Shown here in pieces: positions 53,438-60,980 of a stretch of 64,000 nucleotides of DNA; position 1 is the first letter of the stretch; every line of letters begins with the position of its first letter. Under the pieces are notes generated by a model. The model did not search any database. It saw only the letters and a list, made by a program, of their open reading frames with translations, and had not been told where the DNA came from. The stretch comes from an uncultured Cellulophaga sp. (GTDB lineage: Bacteria; Bacteroidota; Bacteroidia; Flavobacteriales; Flavobacteriaceae): the NCBI GenBank assembly GCA_947492955.1, contig CANLOV010000002.1, positions 62,001 through 126,000 of the forward strand. Reading direction: 5' to 3'. A program made the position numbers and the translations under genes.

Positions 53438-55114
53438 ATGATACAAAAATTACCCAAAAACTTTCTTTATTTTTTAATCGCTATTTTCATTATAAACTTG
53501 CTTCAGAGCAATTTTACTGAACTTATTTTTGACGAAGCTTATTATTGGTATTACGCTCAGAATATGGATTGGGGTTATTTTGACCATCCTCCTATGGTAG
53601 CGCTTTTGGTAAAAATAAGTAGTTTCTTTTTTAATGGAGAATTAGGAGTGCGCTTTATGAGTTGTGTTCTTTCTGTTGCAACTATTATTATTTTATGGTT
53701 TTTAATTGATAATGAAAAGAAAAAAGAATACGTACCACATTTTTTTGCATTAGTATTTTCTATGACATTGCTTAATGCATATGGCTTTTTTACACTACCA
53801 GATACTCCTTTATTATTTTTTACGGCCTTATTTTTATGGGTTTACAAAAAGTTTATAACATCTCCTTCTACAATACTATCTATTGCTCTTGGGCTTACCA
53901 TGGCAGCATTAATGTATAGTAAGTACCATGCCGTATTAGTTATTGTATCTGTTTTACTATCCAATATAAAATTAGTAACTAACAAATATGCATGGTTAGC
54001 TGTACTAATTGCACTGTTATGTTACTCTCCGCATTTTATTTGGTTGTTTGAGCACGATTTTGTTTCTATAAAATACCATATATCTGAAAGACCTAACCAA
54101 GCTTATAGTTTTGAAAAATTTACTGGTGGTTATTTTTTAAATTTAATAGCCATTTTTGGACTTACTTTTCCATTGGTATATTATGCTTTATTTAAAACTA
54201 AAAACACTGATAAATTTACCAAAGCACTACTTTATTTAACATATGGCGTTTTATTATTTTTCTTTATAGCAAGTTTTAACAAACGCGTACAAACCCAATG
54301 GATAATTATTATATGTATTCCAATGGTGGTTGTGGTAGCTAATTACATGTTTAAAAAAGAAATCTATAGAAAATGGTTGTATGGATTAGCCATAACAAAC
54401 ATTGCTATCATATTATTTTTAAGAGTAGTTTTAGTACACCAACCACTTATTCCTTTTTTTATATATGAGGCGCATTACAACAAAGAATGGGTAAATAATA
54501 TTGATGCTAAAGTAGGAGACAACCCTGTTGTGTTTGAAAACTCATACCGTAAAGCTCCTATGTACTCTTTCTATACTGGTAAACCATCGTATTCTTTAAA
54601 CAATATTCATTATAGACAAAACCAATACACTTTAGATAGTTCTCAGTATAAAGTACAGCATAAAAAAATATTATACGTTTCCGATTTCCTAAAAACTGGA
54701 GACCACTATTTTGAAAACAAAAACGGAAGTAAATTTTGGGGAAGGTATATTAATAATTTTGAATCTTTTAGAAATTTAAGATGTATTGTAGAAGACAAAG
54801 ATTTTTATCTAAAAGATACCACTACGGAACATATTTTAAAAGTCTACAATCCTTATGATGTTTCCATAGATTTAAGTAAAATAAAATTCGGAATTGCCTA
54901 TACAGATGCACACAAGAGAGTTAAAGAAGTTCGGTCTTTAAAAACTAAAAAACAAAATAAAAAAACCCTATTTCTAAAAGCTAAAGATACTACGTATTTT
55001 AAATTTAAATTGGTAACTCCAAAAAAGATAGAGGAAGCAGGCTATTTTAAAATTAGTATTTCTGAAAACAATCTACATTTTGGTTTAAACAGCGAAACTA
55101 TTAAATTACACTAA
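53438..55114 (+). CDS. ArnT/PMT-like membrane glycosyltransferase
   Basis: 558 residues with about 10-12 membrane helices in the first 330 residues and a soluble C-terminal periplasmic domain. Signatures of the GT-C fold are the acidic LIFDEAYYW (29-37) on the first loop and FDHPPM (48-53). It uses a polyprenyl-phosphate-linked sugar to glycosylate lipid A or a protein on the periplasmic side. The divergent GT2 makes the likely donor. It overlaps the next gene by one base. Confidence 0.85.
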   Translation: MIQKLPKNFLYFLIAIFIINLLQSNFTELIFDEAYYWYYAQNMDWGYFDHPPMVALLVKISSFFFNGELGVRFMSCVLSVATIIILWFLIDNEKKKEYVPHFFALVFSMTLLNAYGFFTLPDTPLLFFTALFLWVYKKFITSPSTILSIALGLTMAALMYSKYHAVLVIVSVLLSNIKLVTNKYAWLAVLIALLCYSPHFIWLFEHDFVSIKYHISERPNQAYSFEKFTGGYFLNLIAIFGLTFPLVYYALFKTKNTDKFTKALLYLTYGVLLFFFIASFNKRVQTQWIIIICIPMVVVVANYMFKKEIYRKWLYGLAITNIAIILFLRVVLVHQPLIPFFIYEAHYNKEWVNNIDAKVGDNPVVFENSYRKAPMYSFYTGKPSYSLNNIHYRQNQYTLDSSQYKVQHKKILYVSDFLKTGDHYFENKNGSKFWGRYINNFESFRNLRCIVEDKDFYLKDTTTEHILKVYNPYDVSIDLSKIKFGIAYTDAHKRVKEVRSLKTKKQNKKTLFLKAKDTTYFKFKLVTPKKIEEAGYFKISISENNLHFGLNSETIKLH

Positions 55115-55773
55115 TGGAAACTACGCTTAGAACAATAACTAATATAGATTGGATAACTATTATCTTGTTTTCTAGCCTTTTATTTGCTGTATTGGCAAAA
55201 TCCTTTTTTTATACCAAATTTTTAAATTTTATTATACTACCTTTTAATAATAAATACATTTTTATGTATAGCAAAAAGGATAAGCTTTTTAATTGGTTTA
55301 ACATTTTGTTTACTGTTTTTCAGGTTATAAACTTTTCGCTGTATATATATCTTGTTAAAAATATTTTTACAAAATCGTTAAACCATGATAACAACCCTAC
55401 AATCTACTTGGTTATTCTTGGTTGCCTATTACTATTTTTATTAATAAAAACTTTTTTACAATTAGGAAACGGGCTTATTTTTAATAGCAACGAAACTATT
55501 TCTCTACTGCTTTTTAAAAAAATATCCTACTTAAATTATAGTAGCTTAGTTATGTTTTTAGCTAATGTAATATTAACCTACACATACAAAGACTCTATAT
55601 TTGTAGTATATGTAAGCCTATTCTTAATAGCAATAATTAATACAATCGGGTGGATTACAATAGTAAAAAATCATCAAAAATTTATAACTAACAATTTTTT
55701 CTATTTTATTTTATATCTTTGCACCCTTGAATTTTCACCTTTTGTGATAATTGGAAGCTACCTAAAAGACTGA
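55114..55773 (+). CDS. DUF4271 membrane protein
   Basis: 219 residues with about six hydrophobic segments. The pattern FFYTKFLNFIILPFNNKYIFMYSKKDKLFNWFNILFTVFQ matches the family limited to Bacteroidota, here only described by segments: positions 32-71. It starts within the stop codon of the ArnT-like gene and ends five bases before hemD. DUF4271 next to hemD is a common pairing in flavobacteria. Function unknown. Confidence 0.8.
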   Translation: METTLRTITNIDWITIILFSSLLFAVLAKSFFYTKFLNFIILPFNNKYIFMYSKKDKLFNWFNILFTVFQVINFSLYIYLVKNIFTKSLNHDNNPTIYLVILGCLLLFLLIKTFLQLGNGLIFNSNETISLLLFKKISYLNYSSLVMFLANVILTYTYKDSIFVVYVSLFLIAIINTIGWITIVKNHQKFITNNFFYFILYLCTLEFSPFVIIGSYLKD

Positions 55774-55778
55774 TATTT

Positions 55779-56525
55779 ATGAAAGTAAAGACGATTTTGG
55801 TTTCTCAGCCAGAACCGAAAATGGAGAACTCCCCATATTCACGACTTATAGAAAAAGAAAAGGTTAAAGTAGATTTTAGACCTTTTATACATGTTGAAGG
55901 CGTTAATGCTAAAAATGTTAGACAACAAAAGATAGACATTAACGACTATTCTGCCATTGTTTTAACCAGTAGAAATGCAGTAGATCACTTCTTTAGAATT
56001 GCTCAGGAAATGAGATATAAAGTGCCAGATACGCTTAAATATTTCTGCCAGTCTGAAGCCGTTGCTTATTACCTACAAAAATACGTTGTGTATAGAAAGC
56101 GTAAAATTTATGTTGGTAAAATGCACTTTGCTGATTTAACTCCTTTGTTTAAAAAGTACAAGAACGAAAAATTCTTGTTACCAGCATCGGATGCGTTAAA
56201 AGCAAGTGTACCAGAATTAATGGATGAGTTAGGATTAAAATGGAAAAGAGGAATCTTTTACAAAACTGTAATTAGCGATTTATCTGACCTAAGAGATGTA
56301 TACTATGATGTTTTAGTATTCTTTAGCCCTTCTGGTATAGAATCATTATTACAAAATTTCCCAGACTTTGAACAAAACGATACTAGAATAGCTGTTTTTG
56401 GCAATTCTACTGTTAAAGCTGCTACAAATGCTGGTTTACGAATAGATATTAAAGCACCCACACCGGAAAACCCTTCCATGACAATGGCGCTCCAAAAATA
56501 TATTAATGTAATTAATAAGAAATAA
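55779..56525 (+). CDS. hemD: Uroporphyrinogen-III synthase
   Basis: 248 residues. It cyclises hydroxymethylbilane in haem synthesis. The two-domain fold shows TILVSQPEP at the start, YSAIVLTSRNAVDHF (about 55-69), VLVFFSPSGIESLL (about 187-200) and AVFGNSTVKAATNAGL near the end. The family varies strongly in sequence, but these motifs are clear. It is the last gene before a terminator. Confidence 0.9.
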   Translation: MKVKTILVSQPEPKMENSPYSRLIEKEKVKVDFRPFIHVEGVNAKNVRQQKIDINDYSAIVLTSRNAVDHFFRIAQEMRYKVPDTLKYFCQSEAVAYYLQKYVVYRKRKIYVGKMHFADLTPLFKKYKNEKFLLPASDALKASVPELMDELGLKWKRGIFYKTVISDLSDLRDVYYDVLVFFSPSGIESLLQNFPDFEQNDTRIAVFGNSTVKAATNAGLRIDIKAPTPENPSMTMALQKYINVINKK

Positions 56526-56554
56526 AAAAAGCCTCCTATATGGAGGCTTTTTTT
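56524..56554. terminator. Bidirectional terminator after hemD
   Basis: AAAAAAAGCCTCC with GGAGGCTTTTTTT around TATAT. T-runs on both strands serve hemD and the converging DUF423 gene. Confidence 0.88.
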
Positions 56555-56559
56555 ATACT

Positions 56560-56949
56560 TTACTCTTTCCAACTCTTTAAAGCCGTTACTCCTAGCACCA
56601 ACCAACCAGCAATAAGTACCGTTCCTCCCAGTGGTGTAACTAGGGCTATTTTCTTAAAATCAAAAGCAGTTAAACTATTTGTTGCCAATAAGTATATTGA
56701 TACCGAAAAAAGCAATACCCCAAGGGTTATTAAATAAAAAATTAATTTCTTACGTGCTACAGGCAGTTGTTTAGTACTTGCTAAAATCATTAAAAAAAAG
56801 GCATGGTACATTTGATAAGTTACCCCTGTTTTAAAAGACTCCACTGCTTTTAACTCTACAAGTTGCTGTAAACCATGCGCCCCAAAAGCCCCTAAGACAA
56901 CAGCTACCAATCCTAATAACACACCAACACAAAATATTGTTTTATTCAA
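56560..56949 (-). CDS. DUF423 small membrane protein
   Basis: 129 residues with four hydrophobic segments. The opening GVLLGLVAVVLGAFGAHGL (residues 9-27) and TGVTYQMYHAFFL are typical of DUF423 (YgdD-like). Located in the inner membrane; role unknown. It ends at the bidirectional terminator shared with hemD. Confidence 0.88.
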   Translation of the reverse strand: MNKTIFCVGVLLGLVAVVLGAFGAHGLQQLVELKAVESFKTGVTYQMYHAFFLMILASTKQLPVARKKLIFYLITLGVLLFSVSIYLLATNSLTAFDFKKIALVTPLGGTVLIAGWLVLGVTALKSWKE

Positions 56950-57051
56950 AGTTTAAACTTTTAAAAGTTACTATTTTTTTAATCTATTACTACAAACAGT
57001 AATTAATTAAAACTTATTAAATATATTTAGATTGAAATTGAAATCAAAATT

Positions 57052-57522
57052 ATGAAATTAAATAACGATACGGTTAAAATTGATGGTATAGACAAAAAAA
57101 TTCTACGATTTCTAATGAAAGATGCCAGAAAACCAGTTCTAGAAATTGCCCGAAGCATAGGAATTTCTGGAGCAGCTATACACCAAAGGCTTCGTAAACT
57201 AGAAAGCTCTGGCTTAATTGCTGGCTCTAAATTTATTATAAACCCTAAAGTATTAGGATATACCACTATGGCTTATGTTGGTGTTTATTTAGATAAAGCT
57301 ATGAGCAACCCTAAAGCGGTAAAAGAATTAGAAAAAATCCCTGAAGTATTAGAGTCTCATTATACTACAGGAAACTGGTCTATCTTAATAAAAGTATTGT
57401 GTAAAGATAACGAGCATTTAATGCATGTACTAAATAAAAATATACAGCAAATAGAAGGCGTTTCTAGAACAGAAACTTTTATTTCGTTAGTACAACAAAT
57501 TGATCGCCAAATAACTATTTAA
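57052..57522 (+). CDS. Lrp/AsnC family transcriptional regulator
   Basis: 156 residues. An N-terminal winged HTH (IDKKILRFLMKDARKPVLEIARSIGISGAAIHQRLRKLESSG, positions 13-55, described by end motifs) is followed by the RAM ligand-binding domain (AYVGVYLDK, VLESHYTTGNWSILIKVLC). It likely senses an amino acid. The short next gene begins 38 bases later. No target site could be identified. Confidence 0.92.
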   Translation: MKLNNDTVKIDGIDKKILRFLMKDARKPVLEIARSIGISGAAIHQRLRKLESSGLIAGSKFIINPKVLGYTTMAYVGVYLDKAMSNPKAVKELEKIPEVLESHYTTGNWSILIKVLCKDNEHLMHVLNKNIQQIEGVSRTETFISLVQQIDRQITI

Positions 57523-57548
57523 TATTTGGATTAAATCTAAATAAGATT

Positions 57549-57556
57549 TATTTTTG
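57549..57556 (+). promoter_or_regulatory. -7 promoter element abutting the 57561 gene
   Basis: TATTTTTG is a perfect TAnnTTTG match with four bases before the ATG. Either the message is nearly leaderless or the gene is read from the Lrp/AsnC promoter. Confidence 0.4.
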
Positions 57557-57560
57557 CCTC

Positions 57561-57884
57561 ATGGTTTTATTATCGAAGTCAAAATATTACAGTTTATACC
57601 AATCGGATCAAGAGAAATGTTATTTCATAGATTTTGGAAATAAAACTGTAAAAGCTTCATTTTGCCAGTTACTTGCCTTACGCCAAAAAGTGAATGCCAT
57701 CAATATTACAAATCATTTTTATTCCTCTGAAAACAAACATGGCATAGAAATCCTTACGCTTTGTAACAAAGAACATTTATTTGTATTAAACACCTCTGAA
57801 ACACTAGATTTACAGGCCCTTATAAAAGATAGTTTTATTAGTTTAGGCTTATCTACAGCCTCTAAAAAAACTGTTCCTCTTTAA
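57561..57884 (+). CDS. Small protein of unknown function
   Basis: 107 residues, no signal peptide or membrane segment. I do not recognise it. It contains several Cys (CYFIDFG, FCQLLAL, TLCNKEH) and a regular alternation of beta and helix, suggesting a small alpha/beta fold. It lies between the Lrp/AsnC regulator and ferritin, same strand. Coding is supported by length and amino acid composition only. Confidence 0.6.
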   Translation: MVLLSKSKYYSLYQSDQEKCYFIDFGNKTVKASFCQLLALRQKVNAINITNHFYSSENKHGIEILTLCNKEHLFVLNTSETLDLQALIKDSFISLGLSTASKKTVPL

Positions 57885-57986
57885 TTCCTTTTTTACATTT
57901 AAACGTATTAAGACTATTTATAAATTAAAGTCTACACTATACAACTTTGCTATATTTAAGTATCTTTAGGTAAAAAGAAAAAGATC

Positions 57987-58499
57987 ATGAAGGATATAGC
58001 AAGACAAAAAATGAGTATTTCTGTTGAAACAATGGATTTACTTAACCAACAAATAACATTAGAAGCCCATGCTTCTGCATCGTATTTAGCAATGGCATCT
58101 TGGTGCGATCAAAATGCTTTTACCAATAGTGCTAGTTTTTTCTACAAACAATCTGAAGAGGAAAGAGAGCATATGATGAAAATATTCCAATTTATTAACG
58201 ACTGTGGAGGAAATGCCATATCTCCATCGGTTTCTAATATAAACCACGAATTCTCTTCTTTAGAAGATATTTTTGAAAGTGCGTTAGACCAAGAAATTAT
58301 GGTAACTAAATCTATTCACAATATTGTTAAAGAGTGTAAAAACAACAATGATTATAACGGAGAAAACTTTTTACAGTGGTTTGTTGTTGAGCAATTAGAA
58401 GAAGAAAAAACATTAAGAGATATTCTTGACTTATTTGAATTAATGGGTAGAGATGGTATTGCTCTTAAACTTATAGATGAAAGAATTAAAACTGAATAA
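57987..58499 (+). CDS. ftnA: Non-haem ferritin
   Basis: 170 residues, four-helix bundle. The di-iron ferroxidase ligands of bacterial ferritin are present: E26 (TLEAHAS), E59 and H62 (EEEREH), then E101-type in DQEIMVTKSI and QWFVVEQLEEE. It stores iron in a 24-mer. A second ATG eight codons later (58011) gives the more usual MSISVETMD-type start, so the true start is uncertain. A hairpin terminator follows. Confidence 0.93.
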   Translation: MKDIARQKMSISVETMDLLNQQITLEAHASASYLAMASWCDQNAFTNSASFFYKQSEEEREHMMKIFQFINDCGGNAISPSVSNINHEFSSLEDIFESALDQEIMVTKSIHNIVKECKNNNDYNGENFLQWFVVEQLEEEKTLRDILDLFELMGRDGIALKLIDERIKTE

Positions 58500-58522
58500 G
58501 TTTTAATTTACATTAAAAAAAC

Positions 58523-58558
58523 AAAAAGAGCTGTTATTTTTATAACAGCTCTTTTTTT
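58523..58558. terminator. Bidirectional terminator after ferritin
   Basis: A 15-bp stem, AAAAAGAGCTGTTAT with ATAACAGCTCTTTTT, loop TTTT, T-rich on both strands. It serves the converging zinc peptidase gene as well. Confidence 0.88.
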
Positions 58559-58577
58559 ATTAAATCATTTCAATATC

Positions 58578-59276
58578 TTAATCTCTACTTGCTACTCGCA
58601 TTGCAAAGTAAAGCAATGTTGCTAATGCTCCAATTGCTGCTACTAAATAAGTTCTGGCTGCCCATTTTAAAGCGTCTTCTGCTCCTGCATATTCTTCTTG
58701 GCTTACCATGTTTTTATTTTTTAACCATGCTAGTGCTCTATTACTAGCATCGTACTCTACTGGCAAAGTTATAAAGCTAAATAAGGTACCTATACCATAA
58801 AGCCCTACACCAACCCAAGCAATAGTACCGCCAATAGCCGAAGTGCTCATTAATGCCATACCTCCAAAAATTACCCACATAGAAAAACGAGATGTAATAT
58901 TTAAAATAGGCACTAATTTAGAACGCATCTGTAACCAACTATATGCTGTAGCATGTTGTACTGCATGCCCAACTTCATGTGCTGCAACGGCTGCTGCCGA
59001 AGCATTACGCTGCGCATATACTCCCTCACTTAAATTAACCGTTTTATTGGCAGGGTTGTAATGATCTGTTAACATTCCTGGTGTAGAAATAACTTTTACA
59101 TCTCGTATACCATGATCTGCTAACATTTTTTCTGCAATCTCTGCCCCACTCATTCCATTACGCAAATGTACTTGAGAGTATTTTTTAAACTTACTTTTTA
59201 AACGGTTACTAATAACCATACTAAAAAGTCCAAAAACAGCTCCTATTACTATATAACCTATATCGAATCCAAACAT
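58578..59276 (-). CDS. Membrane zinc metallopeptidase (YugP-like)
   Basis: 232 residues. The zinc motif AHEVGHAVQHA (HEVGH at 100-104) and the downstream EYDASNRALAWL acidic segment match the neutral zinc peptidase 2 family. An N-terminal helix (7-25) and two to three later hydrophobic segments anchor it in the inner membrane. Substrate unknown; probably membrane protein quality control. Confidence 0.9.
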   Translation of the reverse strand: MFGFDIGYIVIGAVFGLFSMVISNRLKSKFKKYSQVHLRNGMSGAEIAEKMLADHGIRDVKVISTPGMLTDHYNPANKTVNLSEGVYAQRNASAAAVAAHEVGHAVQHATAYSWLQMRSKLVPILNITSRFSMWVIFGGMALMSTSAIGGTIAWVGVGLYGIGTLFSFITLPVEYDASNRALAWLKNKNMVSQEEYAGAEDALKWAARTYLVAAIGALATLLYFAMRVASRD

Positions 59277-59417
59277 AATTTTATTCTATTTTTTATTTAA
59301 AGATAATAAAGATTTTTTCATCTATAAAAATCTTATTACATATAAGCAAAAACTTAACCAAACTATATTTATTGTTAAAACCAGAAATAATAACATGGAA
59401 ACACTGACAAAATGCAC

Positions 59418-60497
59418 TTAAAAAGCTTCTATAATTTCTTTATACACCACTTTACCTCTTACAATATTTAATCCTTTTTTTAGCGACTCATCTTTTTCGC
59501 AGGCTTTTTTCCAACCCAAATTAGCTAGCTTCAACACATAAGGCAATGTTACATTTGTTAACGCCACCGTAGAGGTATAAGGTACCGCTCCTGGCATATT
59601 TGCCACACAATAATGCACCACATCTTCTACTATAAAAACAGGGTTCTCGTGTGTTGTTGGCCTCGTAGTTTCTATACACCCTCCTTGATCAACAGCTACA
59701 TCTACAATTACAGTTCCTGGACGCATGTATTTTAGCATGTCTCTTGTAATTAAATTAGGGGCTTTTGCTCCTTTTAAAAGTACGGCCCCGATAATTAAAT
59801 CGTGATTTTGTATTAATTTACGAATATTAAATTCACTAGAAAACTCGGTAATTACATGGCTAGGCATAATATCGTTTACATGTCTTAACCTTTTCATATT
59901 AACATCTAACATAGTGACATGTGCTCCCAAACCTGCTGCCATTTTTGCCGCTTGTATACCTACAACACCCGCTCCCAAAACTAATACCCTACCCGGTGCC
60001 ACACCTGGTACACCGCCTAATAATACACCTCTACCTTTTACGGGTTTCTCTAAATACCTTGCTCCTTGCTGTATAGCCATTCTACCAGCAACCTCAGACA
60101 TTGGTGTTAATAAGGGCAACGAACCATCTTCATCTTCAACAGTTTCGTAGGCTATACATATAGCCTTTCTTTGCATCATAGACTTGGTAAGAAATTCATC
60201 TGAAGCAAAATGAAAATAGGTAAATACAATTTGGTCTTTTTGTATAAGCTGATATTCTTCCTCTATAGGCTCTTTTACCTTTACAATCATTTGACTCATG
60301 GCATATACCTGACCTATTTCATCTAAAATAATTGCACCAGCCTCTTTATAGTCTCCGTTAGAAAAACCACTACCTTCTCCTGCTCCTGATTGTACATAAA
60401 CCGTGTGTTTATTCTTAACCAATTCAAAAACTCCGGCAGGAGTAACCCCCACTCTATTTTCGTTGTTTTTTATTTCTTTAGGTATACCTATTATCAT
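59418..60497 (-). CDS. ald: Alanine dehydrogenase
   Basis: 359 residues, slightly shorter than the common ~370. It converts alanine to pyruvate, ammonia and NADH. Motifs are GIPKEIKNNENRVGVTP (residues 3-19) with the substrate Arg, KVKEP with the catalytic Lys, LGAGVVGIQAA (NAD-binding) and VDQGGCIETTRPTTH at the active site. It is a single gene; upstream (60498-60669) I see no perfect promoter element. Confidence 0.96.
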   Translation of the reverse strand: MIIGIPKEIKNNENRVGVTPAGVFELVKNKHTVYVQSGAGEGSGFSNGDYKEAGAIILDEIGQVYAMSQMIVKVKEPIEEEYQLIQKDQIVFTYFHFASDEFLTKSMMQRKAICIAYETVEDEDGSLPLLTPMSEVAGRMAIQQGARYLEKPVKGRGVLLGGVPGVAPGRVLVLGAGVVGIQAAKMAAGLGAHVTMLDVNMKRLRHVNDIMPSHVITEFSSEFNIRKLIQNHDLIIGAVLLKGAKAPNLITRDMLKYMRPGTVIVDVAVDQGGCIETTRPTTHENPVFIVEDVVHYCVANMPGAVPYTSTVALTNVTLPYVLKLANLGWKKACEKDESLKKGLNIVRGKVVYKEIIEAF

Positions 60498-60669
60498 GAT
60501 ATTTAATTTTTTACTCCCTAAAGTTCAAAAAATTAGCCTAAAACAAGAAATAAGACACCTAAAATCAGGCGATTAATGAGAAAAAATACTGTATTAAAAA
60601 AATGAGCACAAAAAAAATAAAGGCTCTACTTTTTTAGAACACTTTTATTACGAAATTTACAAAAGCTAA

Positions 60670-60924
60670 CTATTTGTATTTTAACTTTAATACAATGACG
60701 ATTATCACTAATATAAGCGTAACAATATTGGCAACTATCATAGATAAACTATTAATGTAATAGCCATATATTAACCAAAGTATAATCCCTATTAAAAAAG
60801 CAATATACATGGTTAATGAAATATCCTTGGTAGATTTTTCTTTCCATGCTTTATACACTTGCGGAAAAAATGACGATGTAGTAAATACAGCCGCTATTAA
60901 GCCTAAAATTTCTATGCTTTCCAT
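60670..60924 (-). CDS. SemiSWEET sugar transporter
   Basis: 84 residues with three membrane helices and the PQ-loop motif SSFFPQVYKAWKEKST (P21, Q22). The second helix carries the family pattern FLIGIILWLIYGYYI. SemiSWEETs dimerise to pass sugars down their gradient across the inner membrane. It lies on the same strand downstream of leuS but is separated from it by a hairpin. Confidence 0.88.
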   Translation of the reverse strand: MESIEILGLIAAVFTTSSFFPQVYKAWKEKSTKDISLTMYIAFLIGIILWLIYGYYINSLSMIVANIVTLILVIIVIVLKLKYK

Positions 60925-60944
60925 AGTTTAGCTTTTTTATAATT

Positions 60945-60977
60945 AAAAACCCTCTCTTAGGTAAAGAGAAGGTTTTT
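60945..60977 (-). terminator. Terminator of leuS
   Basis: A 12-bp stem, AAAAACCCTCTC with GAGAAGGTTTTT, one mismatch, followed by T on the minus strand. It sits three bases past the leuS stop. Confidence 0.75.
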
Positions 60978-60980
60978 AAT

